From positions 1 through 64,000 of the forward strand of contig CAVQKF010000014.1 of assembly GCA_963712955.1 (NCBI GenBank): 64,000 nucleotides of DNA, in the 5' to 3' direction. Both the position numbers and the translations under genes were made by a program. The notes below the pieces were generated by a model. It worked only from the letters and a program-made list of their open reading frames with translations. It did not search any database and was not told the DNA's origin. Shown here piece after piece: positions 9,013 to 17,473 of this stretch. The DNA is from DATFVJ01 sp963712955 (lineage in GTDB: Bacteria > Actinomycetota > Actinomycetes > Streptosporangiales > Streptosporangiaceae). Numbering within the stretch: position 1 is the stretch's first letter; every line of letters starts with the position of its first letter.

Positions 9013-10059
9013 ATGCCATTGCATGAAACACTTGCGGCAGATGTCGGCGTCGCTGGGGGAGCAGTGATCACCGATCGTGTGTACGATATCGTTACCGACG
9101 ACATCTACCTGCGTTTACCCGAATTGATCGGAGAACCGGAGATTTATCTGAAGATCGAGGGACTCAACCCGGCCGGATCGGTCAAGCTGAAGACCGCCAT
9201 CGCACTGATCGAGGACGCGGAACAGAGGGGTGTTCTTGCTTCCGGCAGCGGTGTCGTCGAATCGTCGTCCGGAAATCTCGGCATCGCACTGAGCATGGTC
9301 TGCTCCGTAAAGGGCTATTCTTTTACGTGCATTACCGATCCCAACGCGTCCGCCCGCAGCGTCGCGACGATGCGCGCATTGGGCGCGCGGGTCGTGATAG
9401 TCACCGAACGGGATGCGAACGGCGGATACCTGGGCAGCCGAATCGCCCGCCTCAAAAGCATGCTGGCACGTGATCCCAGTCTGATGTGGCCGAACCAGTA
9501 CGCCAATGCCGCAAACCCCAGGGTGCACTGGGAACGTACGGCCGCATCGATCCTCAGGGCGATCAGATCGGTCGATTACCTGTTCATCGGCGCGGGCACC
9601 ACCGGCACCCTGATGGGCTGCGCCGCGTACTTCCGTCAGTTCTCACCCAGGACTCGGATCGTCGCGGTCGACGCCCGCGGCTCGGTTACGTTCGGCTATC
9701 CGCCGGGGCCGCGTCACATTCCAGGACTCGGTTCCAGCCGAACGCCGGAGCTCTGCAGCACCGACGGCGTTGTGGACGACGTGGTGCTCGTCGACGAGGC
9801 GGACGCTGTGCGCGCCTGTCGCAGGATCGCCACGAAATATGGGGTGCTTGTCGGTGGCTCGACGGGTTCGGTGGTGGCTGCCGTGCGCAACTACCGGTCG
9901 GAGATTCCACCGGATTCCCGAGTGGTGGCCATCGCCCCCGATCTCGGCGACCGCTATCTGGACACGGTATACAACGACGAATGGGTGATCGCCCGATTCG
10001 GGCCAGACGCGCTGACCGAACGTGAACTGGTGAGCACACGGTTCACGACGAGGGGTTGA
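9013..10059 (+). CDS. sbnA: SbnA-like N-(2-amino-2-carboxyethyl)-L-glutamate synthase
   Basis: A PLP enzyme of the cysteine-synthase fold. By homology to SbnA it joins O-phospho-L-serine and L-glutamate into the precursor of L-2,3-diaminopropionate. The Schiff-base lysine lies in NPAGSVKLK (K58 from this start), the phosphate-binding loop is SSSGNLGIA, and a later glycine loop reads GAGTTGTLMGCA. ATG 9013 is chosen over 8992 because GCGGGGA sits six bases before it. The length of 348 residues suits the family. An SbnB-like gene follows immediately, and that pairing is the signature of L-Dap biosynthesis in siderophore and antibiotic loci. Function is inferred from family and context. Confidence 0.88.
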   Translation: MPLHETLAADVGVAGGAVITDRVYDIVTDDIYLRLPELIGEPEIYLKIEGLNPAGSVKLKTAIALIEDAEQRGVLASGSGVVESSSGNLGIALSMVCSVKGYSFTCITDPNASARSVATMRALGARVVIVTERDANGGYLGSRIARLKSMLARDPSLMWPNQYANAANPRVHWERTAASILRAIRSVDYLFIGAGTTGTLMGCAAYFRQFSPRTRIVAVDARGSVTFGYPPGPRHIPGLGSSRTPELCSTDGVVDDVVLVDEADAVRACRRIATKYGVLVGGSTGSVVAAVRNYRSEIPPDSRVVAIAPDLGDRYLDTVYNDEWVIARFGPDALTERELVSTRFTTRG

Positions 10060-10064
10060 TTCAC

Positions 10065-11078
10065 GTGTTGCCTTTCAACGTCATCGGTGGCACCGCCGTG
10101 CGCGAGATCATAACGGCGTCCCGCCCGGATGTCGTCGATGTCGTGAAGCAGGCGTATCTAACGCACCACTCGGGAAGATCGGTCAATCCGAACAGCTATT
10201 TCCTGAGGTTTCCGGAGAAGCCGAGTTCGCGTATCATCGCGCTGCCCGCCTATCTTGGTGGGGACTACGACGTGGCCGGGATAAAATGGATCGGTAGCTT
10301 CCCGGAGAATGTCGGCAGAAACGTTCCCCGCGCGTCCGCGGTGCTGCTGCTCAACGACTACGAGACGGGCTACCCATTCGCCTGTCTGGAAGCCTCCCAG
10401 ATCAGCGCCGCGCGCACGGCGGCCTCTGCGGTCCTCGGCGCGGCGGAACTCCTCGGCACCCGAACCGCGCAAAAGATCTCGGTGGTCGGCGCCGGGGTGA
10501 TCGCCCGCAACATTGTGGAGTTCTTCGCCGCCCAGCAGTGGCAGATCGACGAGTTCGCGGTGTTCGACGGGATCGCCGAATACGCGGACCTGCTCGGCGA
10601 GCATAGCCGGCGGAACGTCGGGATTCCGGCACGCACGGCGGCCAGCCTGGAAGCGGCGATCAAGGATGCGGACGTGGTGGTGCTCGCGACGACCGCGGCG
10701 GCGCCGCACATTACCGATCCGAACGCGTTCGCTGCGGGGCAGGTCGTGCTCAACATCTCGCTACGCGATATCGACCCCGGCGTCATCATTGCCGCGCACA
10801 ACATCCTCGATGATGTTGATCATTGTCTCACCGCGAACACCTCACCGCACCTGGCCGAGCAGTCGACCGGAAATCGCGACTTCATCAACGGAACGCTCGC
10901 CCAACTCATCCTGGGTGAGATTGCACTCGACTCGGACCGTCCGAAGATCTTTTCCCCGTTCGGGCTCGGCGTGCTGGATCTGGCGGTCGGTATGTTTGTG
11001 CACGAGCGGGCGCTCGGCCAGCGGCGCGCTGTGCCGATCGAGGGATTCTTCGGTGAAACAGAACGGTGGAGCTCGTGA
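10065..11078 (+). CDS. sbnB: SbnB-like N-(2-amino-2-carboxyethyl)-L-glutamate dehydrogenase
   Basis: An ornithine-cyclodeaminase/mu-crystallin family protein of about 337 residues. In SbnB the NAD-dependent enzyme oxidatively cleaves the SbnA product to L-2,3-diaminopropionate and 2-oxoglutarate. The Rossmann motif is KISVVGAGVIARNIVEFF, and the family helix around FACLEASQISAARTAAS is well preserved. GTG 10065 has GAGGGG nine bases upstream. A TTG at 10056 overlaps the sbnA-like stop and is the alternative. The C-terminal end overlaps the transporter start. Together with the preceding gene it gives a complete route to L-Dap, an unusual amino acid almost always found in secondary metabolism. 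Confidence 0.88.
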   Translation: MLPFNVIGGTAVREIITASRPDVVDVVKQAYLTHHSGRSVNPNSYFLRFPEKPSSRIIALPAYLGGDYDVAGIKWIGSFPENVGRNVPRASAVLLLNDYETGYPFACLEASQISAARTAASAVLGAAELLGTRTAQKISVVGAGVIARNIVEFFAAQQWQIDEFAVFDGIAEYADLLGEHSRRNVGIPARTAASLEAAIKDADVVVLATTAAAPHITDPNAFAAGQVVLNISLRDIDPGVIIAAHNILDDVDHCLTANTSPHLAEQSTGNRDFINGTLAQLILGEIALDSDRPKIFSPFGLGVLDLAVGMFVHERALGQRRAVPIEGFFGETERWSS

Positions 11079-12032
11079 CCAGCTCTCGCCCTGCTGCAGC
11101 GACGAACAGCATGAGCAACAACAAGAGATGGGCCCTGCCCCTTGGCGCGCTGGGGGTTCTCGGCTTCAGCCTCACCCTGCCGGCCACTCGAATGGCCGAC
11201 CCCGCGCTTGGCGGCTGGACGGTCGCCTTCGGCCGAGCCGTCATCGCCGCGATCATCGCCATCGTCGTGTTGGTGGCCAAACGGCAACCGCTGCGCCCAC
11301 CAAGGGCCGAGCTGCGGCCGATGCTGTTAGTGGTGGTCGGCGTGGTGGTTGGCTTCCCGCTGTTTACCTCGCTCGCGTTGGAGACCGTGGACAGCGCCCA
11401 CGGCGCGGTGCTGACCGGGCTGATCCCGGCGGCCACGGCCGGATTCGCCGTGCTGCTCGCCGGGGAACGGCCGCGCCGTAGCTATTGGCTGGCGCTCGCC
11501 GTCGGGCTGACCGGAGTACTGAGCCTGCCGGTGATCCAGGGCCACGGACGGCTCCAACTCGGCGACCTACTGCTCGTTGCCGCGGTGGTGGTGGCTGGTC
11601 TCGGCTACGCGCAAGGCGGGGTGTTGGCCAGGAAGTATGGCGGCTGGCGGATCATCTGCTGGGCGCTGGTCCTCGCGTTGCCCGCCGTCGTGCCGGTCAC
11701 GGTAATCTCCGTGCTGCTCCGGCCGCCGCGGGGCATCACCGTCCAATCGCTGGCCGGCCTTCAGCTATCTCAGCGTCATCAGCATGTGCCTCGCGTTCTT
11801 CGCCTGGTATGAGGGGCTTGCCAGGGGCGGGGTGGCCAGGGTCGGTCGCCTGCAACTGGCTCAGCCGGTCCTGACACTCGGTTGGTCGGTGCTGTTGCTC
11901 GGGGAACGCGTCGACGTCATCACCGGCATCGCGGCCGCGGTCGTGCTCGGTGCCGTCGCGGTGGGCCGCAATGCACGGGTCGACGCCCGGTCAGCGCTCG
12001 CCGTTCCCGCCCGGGCCGAGGAGCACGCGTGA
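11075..12032 (+). CDS. EamA/DMT-family transporter (one frameshift)
   Basis: A ten-helix drug/metabolite transporter with two EamA repeats, beginning WALPLGALGVLGFSLTLPAT and including SLALETVDSAHGAVLTGLIP. The frame breaks at about 11760 and resumes as YLSVISMCLAFFAWYEGLAR, then QLAQPVLTLGWSVLLLGERV, through to 12032. Removing one C in gccggccttcagc restores the frame. GTG 11075 overlaps the previous stop as GTGA and has GGAG just upstream; GTG 11066 and ATG 11111 are alternatives. Position in the operon suggests export of the pathway product or uptake of a precursor. Whether the frameshift is real is unknown. Confidence 0.8.
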
Positions 12033-12986
12033 TGGCGCACTCGGTGCTGGTCACCCGCCGGCTTGCCCCAGGTGTGCTGGATCGGCTCACCGCCTCCTGC
12101 GAGGTGATCGCGCACCACGATGACCTGCCCATGCCACGGGGCGACCTGCTGGCAGCGGCTCGCGGTCGCACCGCCGTGCTGACCACGCTGGACGACACCG
12201 TGGACGCGGAGTTCCTGGACGCCGCCGGACCCGCACTGCGGATCGTGGCTAACCACGCCGTTGGCACGCACAACATCGACCTCGCCGCGTGCGCCGCGCG
12301 CGGCGTCCTCGCCACGAACACGCCCGGCGTGCTCACTGCGGCCACGGCAGACATGGCCATGGCGCTTTTGCTCGCGGCCGCGCGACGTCTCGGCGAGGGC
12401 GAACGATGGCTCCGGTCCGGCCTGGCCGTGGGCCTGGGCGCCGAACTTCCTGCTCGGTGTCGAATTGTCCGGCACGCCGCTGGGCATTCTCGGCATGGGC
12501 CAGATCGGTCAGGCGATCGCCCGCCGCGCCCTCGGGTTCGACATGCGGGTTTGCTATCACAACCGGCGCCCGCGCCACGATCAGGCCGACGCGCAGTGGC
12601 TCCCGTTGGAGGAGTTGCTGTCCTCCGCTCAGATCCTCGTGGTGAGTTGCCCGCTGACCGACCGGACGCGGGGCCTGCTCGACGCATCCCGGCTCGCACT
12701 GCTGCCCGAGGGCGCCGTGCTGGTCAGCATCACTGCCGGGGTGGTCGACGAGGTGGCGATCGCCGACGCCCTTGACCGCGGAGTGCTGTTCGCCGCCGCG
12801 ATCGACAACCACGCCAACGAGCCCATGGTCGCCCCTGAACTGCTCCGGCAGGAGCGGGCCGTGCTCAGCCCACACCTGGGCAGTGCCACGGTGCGCACTC
12901 GCCAGGCCATGGGCAACCTCGCCGTCGACAACATCCTTTCCGTGTTGGCGGGGAAACCCCCGCTGACCGAAGTTCAGTTGAACTAG
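12032..12986 (+). CDS. D-isomer-specific 2-hydroxyacid dehydrogenase homologue (one frameshift; catalytic Arg replaced)
   Basis: The first frame opens MAHSVLVTRRLAPGVLDRLT and carries NHAVGTHNIDLAACAARGVL. After a single-base shift near 12430 the second frame holds the NAD-binding loop PLGILGMGQIGQAIARRAL and ends at 12986. The substrate-domain and Rossmann layout matches glyoxylate/hydroxypyruvate reductases (about 318 residues). The usual catalytic arginine in the ARGxxVDE motif is changed: the sequence reads SITAGVVDEVAI. The Glu (NEP) and His (SPHLGSA) of the triad are present. It starts coupled to the transporter stop. The missing arginine suggests altered chemistry or an inactive scaffold, unless it is a sequence error. 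Confidence 0.8.
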
Positions 12987-13027
12987 TCCATACAAATCAG
13001 TTCGGAAATCGGGGGATTGATTAATCC

Positions 13028-14152
13028 ATGAGCACCGCGACGAGAACGGCCTCGGACAGTGCGATTAAGCAGCAGGAGCCATCCTCGCTCGTACCCGGCG
13101 GTCTTCGGCCGGTGGCCGATGATACGGCTCGGTTATACGACAGGTATTGGCCACCAGTAGCCGAGTTCGGGGGATTCGACGTCGAACTCAGCGAATTCAT
13201 GGCCGCCCCGGCGGCGGAACAGGAAGCACTGCTGGCCGGCCTCCGGCGCAGCCCCAGCGAACACGGTCGTTTTCTGCACCGGCACCTTGCCGAGATCTAC
13301 GCACACTGGTTCGGCTACCGCGACGGGGCTTTCACCCGCCGCACTGACGACCAAGCAGAAGAGACCCTCTTCGCCACGAAGATCAGGCTGGAGCGTGAAC
13401 TCTTCGACCACTGGGCCACCACGGACCCGGAACCGACGTTCACCAGCCAGTTCGAGGCTGCCGACTACCTCGACGAACTGGCCGCCGCCAATCCCGGCGT
13501 CGGGCACTCATTGTTCGAATACCTGCGCGACGAGGCGCCGCGCGAACAACTGGACCGTTTCCTGCAGTGCGAGCTGATCCGCAACGAGGTGGTCGACGAC
13601 GAGGTCGCAATGCTCGTGGTTGGCTTGCAGGGCATGCAGAAGGCGGTTGCCGCGGCGAACCTGTGGGACGAGTGCGGGCGCGGCAAGTTGGAAAACTTCC
13701 ACACCTACTGGCTACGCCGCCTCTTGCAGGCGACCAATGGGTGGGACGCGCTCCACGAGTTCCGCGAGAACCACCCCTGGTTCGCCAAGTTCACCTCGAA
13801 CATGAACGCCGCACTGCTCACCCGCCCGTCCCGCAAGCTGATGGCCTACGGCTGCTTCCTGATATTCGAGAGCTGGGTGGAGCCGCATTTCGTCCGCATC
13901 CTGGACGGGCTGACTCGCGTTGGGGTGGTCGACGACGAGGTGCGTATCTACTTCATGGCGCACGTCAAGATCGACCCCCGACACAGCAGGGAACTGTCCG
14001 ACGGGCTGCGCCTGCAACGGCCGCTGCTCACCCCGTCCCAGGTTCGGGACGTCGTGCACGGCGCACACCTGGCGTCCAGCGCGGGCAAGCGACAGTTCGA
14101 CCACATGCTCACCTACCTGAAATCCATGAACAGCGAAGGAATCCAAATATGA
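13028..14152 (+). CDS. haem-oxygenase-like di-iron oxidase (HDO), iron-containing redox enzyme family
   Basis: A 374-residue helical protein with the metal-ligand layout of the HDO superfamily (SznF, BesC, UndA types). Candidate ligands are E182 in CELIRNE, E215 and H225 in NLWDECGRGKLENFH, E281/E285 and H287 in FESWVEPHF, and H312, D316 and H319 in HVKIDPRHSRE. Known members use a transient di-iron centre and O2 for N-hydroxylation, oxidative C-C cleavage or decarboxylation of amino-acid-like substrates. The ATP-grasp gene overlaps its stop (ATGA) and the L-Dap genes precede it. An L-Dap-containing compound is therefore a reasonable substrate, but this is inference. It is the most distinctive enzyme of the operon. 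Confidence 0.8.
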   Translation: MSTATRTASDSAIKQQEPSSLVPGGLRPVADDTARLYDRYWPPVAEFGGFDVELSEFMAAPAAEQEALLAGLRRSPSEHGRFLHRHLAEIYAHWFGYRDGAFTRRTDDQAEETLFATKIRLERELFDHWATTDPEPTFTSQFEAADYLDELAAANPGVGHSLFEYLRDEAPREQLDRFLQCELIRNEVVDDEVAMLVVGLQGMQKAVAAANLWDECGRGKLENFHTYWLRRLLQATNGWDALHEFRENHPWFAKFTSNMNAALLTRPSRKLMAYGCFLIFESWVEPHFVRILDGLTRVGVVDDEVRIYFMAHVKIDPRHSRELSDGLRLQRPLLTPSQVRDVVHGAHLASSAGKRQFDHMLTYLKSMNSEGIQI

Positions 14153-15018
14153 GCCCGTCCGTTCGCCTCGTCACGGCCGCACACCTGCCCGATCTCGCAC
14201 CCGATGACCAGGAGTTGTTGCACGCGTTGCGCCAAGAGGGTGTCGAGGCGGAGATAGCGGTGTGGGACGACCCGGCGGTGAACTGGGCCCACGCGCCGCT
14301 GACCGTGGTCCGTTCGGTGTTCGACTACCACTTGCGCCGCGACGAGTTCATCTCCTGGGTGGACCAGGTCGAGCCGCTCACGTCGTTACAGAATCCACCG
14401 CAGATCATCCGGTGGAACTCGCATAAGTCCTATCTGATGCGCATGATCGGGGATGGCTTCCCCGCTATCCCAACCGAATGGGTGGATCAAGGTACTTCGG
14501 TCGACTTGCGTGCGGTGCTGGCGGCGCGGTCCTGGTCGGAAGCCGTGGTCAAGCCCGCGGTGTCGGCATCGGCCCACGGCACCCTGAAGGTCGCCGAGGA
14601 CAACCTGGACGAGGCCCAGGCGCACCTGGACGGTTTGGCACATCAGGGCGATGCGCTGATCCAGCCCTACCTCTACGACTTCGAAACGACCGGGGAGACC
14701 TCGGTGATCTGGCTGGGCGGCGAGCGGACACACGGTGTCCGACGCCCATCCGGCATGCACACCTCGCTCGAGGTCGCGCATATGGGCGAGCCGCTCGAAC
14801 CAAACGCCATGGAACTGGATCTAGCTACGGCGGCCTACGAGTGGATCAGCCCCGTCCCGCTGTATGCACGCATCGACCTCCTCAACTCCCGTGAGCACGG
14901 CCTGCTGGTGCTCGAACTCGAACTGGTGGAGCCGGCTTTGTACCTACGGCACTCCACCAGGATCGCCCAGCGGTTCGCGGTCGCCGTGCGAACGCTACTG
15001 TCCACACCGGTCGGCTGA
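14149..15018 (+). CDS. ATP-grasp amide ligase (DcsG/RimK-like)
   Basis: A 289-residue ATP-grasp protein. The N-terminus VRLVTAAHLPDLAPDDQELL and the segments VWDDPAVNW, VVRSVFDYH and IIRWNSHKSYL are typical of the stand-alone actinobacterial ATP-grasp family that includes cycloserine DcsG. The ATP-binding region contains AVVKPAVSASAHGTLKV, and the Mg-binding strand contains VLELELVEPALYLRH. Such enzymes activate a carboxylate as acyl phosphate and couple it to an amine. ATG 14149 overlaps the HDO stop, so the two are translationally coupled. It probably attaches L-Dap or its oxidised product to another amino acid or acid, giving a small peptide without an NRPS. Confidence 0.85.
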   Translation: MSPSVRLVTAAHLPDLAPDDQELLHALRQEGVEAEIAVWDDPAVNWAHAPLTVVRSVFDYHLRRDEFISWVDQVEPLTSLQNPPQIIRWNSHKSYLMRMIGDGFPAIPTEWVDQGTSVDLRAVLAARSWSEAVVKPAVSASAHGTLKVAEDNLDEAQAHLDGLAHQGDALIQPYLYDFETTGETSVIWLGGERTHGVRRPSGMHTSLEVAHMGEPLEPNAMELDLATAAYEWISPVPLYARIDLLNSREHGLLVLELELVEPALYLRHSTRIAQRFAVAVRTLLSTPVG

Positions 15019-15070
15019 TCAGGCCCGCCATGGCCGCTGACACGGCCGTGAGACGACCCTGGGCTGGGAA

Positions 15071-15087
15071 GCCACGCGCCGCGTGGC
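15071..15087. terminator. short GC hairpin after the L-Dap operon
   Basis: A perfect inverted repeat gccacgcg-c-cgcgtggc lies 53 bases after the ATP-grasp stop and before the convergent GntR gene. There is no U-tract, as is common in actinomycetes. It may terminate transcription of the plus-strand operon. Confidence 0.35.
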
Positions 15088-15178
15088 GGTCCGGGTTTCG
15101 AGGGTGAGCCGGGTTTGGCCGAGGAAGCCGACGATGAGGTCGGGCCGGTACTGGATGCGCTCGAGCCAGGCCCTGGGG

Positions 15179-15889
15179 CTATTGCACGGCAGTGATCACA
15201 TGCGCCTGGCCGAGTGCCGGCGCAGCCAGGGGCGCGTCGAGCATCATGGCATGGAGCGCATCGACGAGTTCGTCACGGAAGGACTGGATCGCGGCGGCCA
15301 TCACGCGGGCGGAGCGCGGGCCATCACCGGCCTCGAGCGCGGCGAGCAGAGTGTGGTGCTCGGTGTGCGCTCGCAGGCCGCGCTCCGCGGCACCAGCGCG
15401 CAGGGCGATCAGGCGCGCGCGCTCGCTGTCGTCGAGTAGTCGCGCCACGATCTGGGCGGCGCGGCGGTTGCCGGCGCTTCGTGCCACGCTGACATGGACC
15501 GCACGGTTGGCCTGCATGAAGCGCTCTGTCGATGTGTCGTCATCGAGGTCGGGCTCCGGGTCGAGAAGGGCCCGCAGGCGGGCGAGCTCGCCGCGCTCGA
15601 GGTGCCCGGCCGCGGCTGCTGCTGCGGGTGGTTCAAGTACCAGGCGCAGATCGTAGATCTCGCGCACGTCGCGCAGCGTCAGCGGGGTGATCATGTGAGC
15701 GCTGCGTGGCTGTGCGAGCACGAGCCCCTCCACACGCAGGCGGGCCAATGCAGCCCGGATTGCGGCCTTGGAGAAGCCGAAGCGCTCGACGAGCTGGGCT
15801 TCGGAGACCGGCGTACCCGGCGCGAGTTCGACGCGGACGATGGCGCGGCGGAGGCGCTCGTAGGCGGCCGCACCTGAGGACGCTTGCAT
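15179..15889 (-). CDS. GntR/FadR-family transcriptional regulator
   Basis: A 236-residue regulator. The N-terminal winged helix-turn-helix reads YERLRRAIVRVELAPGTPVS, then VERFGFSKAAIRAALARLRV. It is followed by a helical FCD domain with LRDVREIYDLRLVLEP, FMQANRAVHVSVARSAGN and AHTEHHTLLAALEAGD; the conserved D/H residues usually bind a metal or carboxylate effector. ATG 15889 is preferred; the frame also extends to ATG 15931, inside the palindrome. It is divergent from the aminotransferase gene at 15946, and the 28-bp palindrome between them is the obvious autoregulatory operator. It probably senses an amino or keto acid handled by that enzyme. Confidence 0.88.
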   Translation of the reverse strand: MQASSGAAAYERLRRAIVRVELAPGTPVSEAQLVERFGFSKAAIRAALARLRVEGLVLAQPRSAHMITPLTLRDVREIYDLRLVLEPPAAAAAAGHLERGELARLRALLDPEPDLDDDTSTERFMQANRAVHVSVARSAGNRRAAQIVARLLDDSERARLIALRAGAAERGLRAHTEHHTLLAALEAGDGPRSARVMAAAIQSFRDELVDALHAMMLDAPLAAPALGQAHVITAVQ

Positions 15890-15924
15890 GCCGGTGAGTT
15901 TACCGGGCCATTGACAGGGCAATG

Positions 15925-15952
15925 CTGCCATGCTGACATGTCAGCATGGCAG
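15925..15952. promoter_or_regulatory. 28-bp perfect palindromic operator
   Basis: The half-site ctgccatgctgaca is followed directly by its exact reverse complement. The palindrome covers the ATG at 15946 of the aminotransferase gene and the alternative GntR start at 15931. Perfect dyads of this kind in the divergent region of a FadR-type regulator are typical operators. Overlap with the start codon implies a leaderless or nearly leaderless mRNA, or a roadblock mode of repression. Confidence 0.85.
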
Positions 15953-17295
15953 ACCGGACTGCCCAGCAAGCGGCCTGGCCCGGAGGGAGCGTCCGCGCCG
16001 TCCGCGCCGCCCGGGCTGCAGACCCGGAGCACGCGAACCTGATCCGCTACGGCGGCGCGTTCGCGCAACTCGTCATAGAACGGGCTGCCGGAAGCTGGCT
16101 GGAAACCGAAGACGGGCGGCGGATCCTCGACTTCACCTCCGGCCAAATGTGCGCGACGCTGGGGCACGGCCACCCGGCCATTGTCGAGGCCATTCAGCGC
16201 GCCAGCGGCCAGGTCGTGCACCTCTTCAGCGGTTTCCTCGCACGCGACGTGATCGAGCTGGCGCGCGAGCTGACGGCCATGCTCCCCGAGCCGCTCACGC
16301 GTGCGATGTTCCTGTCAACCGGCGGCGAGGCCAACGAGGCCGCGCTGCGGCTGGCCAAGCTGCACACCGGCGGGCATGAGGTGCTGGCCTTCGCCGGCTC
16401 TTGGCACGGAATGACCGCCGGGGCCGCGTCGAGCACCTACAGCGCCGGCCGCCGCGGCTACGGCCCCGCGCTGCCCGGCACGATGGCACTGCCAACGCCC
16501 AACCCTTACCGCTGCCCGATTGCCCACTGCCGGGACCGCTGCGACCTTACCTGCCTGGAGGCTGGCATCGCGCTCACCGACGCCCAGTCGGTCGGTGCGC
16601 CTGCCGCCGCGATCATCGAGCCGATTCTCAGCGCGGGCGGTATCGTGCCGCTGCCCGACGGCTACCTTGCCCGGCTGAAGCGACACTGCGAGCAGCGCGG
16701 GATGTTGCTCATCATCGACGAAGCACAGACCGCGCTCGGCCGCGTCGGCCGCATGTTCGCCTTCGAGCAGCACGATGTCGTCCCCGACCTGATCACGCTG
16801 TCCAAGACGCTTGGCGGCGGCCTGCCCCTGTCGGCCACCATTACCACCGATGAGATCGAGAGCGACGCCGTCGCCAAAGGCTTCCTCCACTTCACCTCGC
16901 ACGTCTCGGACCCGCTGCCAGCGGCCGTCGGCCGTGCCGTCCTCAGCGCGGTGATCGCAGAAGATCTCGCGCTCCGCGCGATCAACATCGGCGCCCGCCT
17001 GCGAGGCGGACTGGAGGAACTCCAAGGCCGGCACGAGGCAATCGGAGACGTCCGGGGCGCCGGCCTCATGCTCGGCCTGGACCTCGTGCGCGACCGCGAC
17101 ACCCGCGAGCCCGACGAGCGATACGGCAGCGCGGTTACCGGCCGTTGCCTCGAGCTCGGCCTCAGCCTCAACATCGTCAAGTTCGCCGGGCTCGGCAGCG
17201 TGCTGCGCATCGCGCCGCCCCTCACCGTCAGCCCCGACGAGATCGACCTCGGCCTGCAGATCCTCGACCAGGCGCTCACGGACTCCCGCTGCTAG
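15946..17295 (+). CDS. class III PLP aminotransferase, dialkylglycine-decarboxylase-like
   Basis: A 449-residue fold-type I aminotransferase. Landmarks: LDFTSGQMCATLGHGHPAIV near residue 65, STGGEANEAALRLAKLHTGG (phosphate-binding region), AFAGSWHGMTAGAAS, IIDEAQTALGRVGRM (Asp that contacts the PLP nitrogen) and LSKTLGGGLPLSA (Schiff-base lysine). SGQMCATLGHGHP resembles 2,2-dialkylglycine decarboxylase. It starts inside the palindrome bound by the divergent GntR-type regulator and has no obvious Shine-Dalgarno, which favours a leaderless message. A truncated ketopantoate-reductase-like frame follows five bases after its stop. Substrate unknown; probably catabolism of an amino acid or amine. 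Confidence 0.88.
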   Translation: MADRTAQQAAWPGGSVRAVRAARAADPEHANLIRYGGAFAQLVIERAAGSWLETEDGRRILDFTSGQMCATLGHGHPAIVEAIQRASGQVVHLFSGFLARDVIELARELTAMLPEPLTRAMFLSTGGEANEAALRLAKLHTGGHEVLAFAGSWHGMTAGAASSTYSAGRRGYGPALPGTMALPTPNPYRCPIAHCRDRCDLTCLEAGIALTDAQSVGAPAAAIIEPILSAGGIVPLPDGYLARLKRHCEQRGMLLIIDEAQTALGRVGRMFAFEQHDVVPDLITLSKTLGGGLPLSATITTDEIESDAVAKGFLHFTSHVSDPLPAAVGRAVLSAVIAEDLALRAINIGARLRGGLEELQGRHEAIGDVRGAGLMLGLDLVRDRDTREPDERYGSAVTGRCLELGLSLNIVKFAGLGSVLRIAPPLTVSPDEIDLGLQILDQALTDSRC

Positions 17296-17299
17296 CGCA

Positions 17300-17473
17300 A
17301 TGCGGCTCGCGATCACCGGCGCCGGCGGGATCGGCAGCTACTTCGGCGGACAGCTCGCCCGCGCCGGCGTCGAAGTAGTGCTGCCCGGCCGCGGCGCACA
17401 CCTGACCGCGATCAAGCGGCGCGGTCTCCGGGTTCGCGGCGCCGAGAACGACGGGGCGGCGGGCAGAGCGTAA
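17300..17473 (+). pseudogene. 2-dehydropantoate 2-reductase (PanE/ApbA)-like, truncated N-terminus
   Basis: ATG 17300, four bases after the aminotransferase stop, opens MRLAITGAGGIGSYFGGQLA, then RAGVEVVLPGRGAHLTAIKR. This is the Rossmann start of the PanE/ApbA family. The frame stops after 57 residues; the family normally has about 300. Sequence beyond RGAENDG is unrelated. The gene was probably co-transcribed with the aminotransferase before a deletion or insertion removed the rest. Confidence 0.8.
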
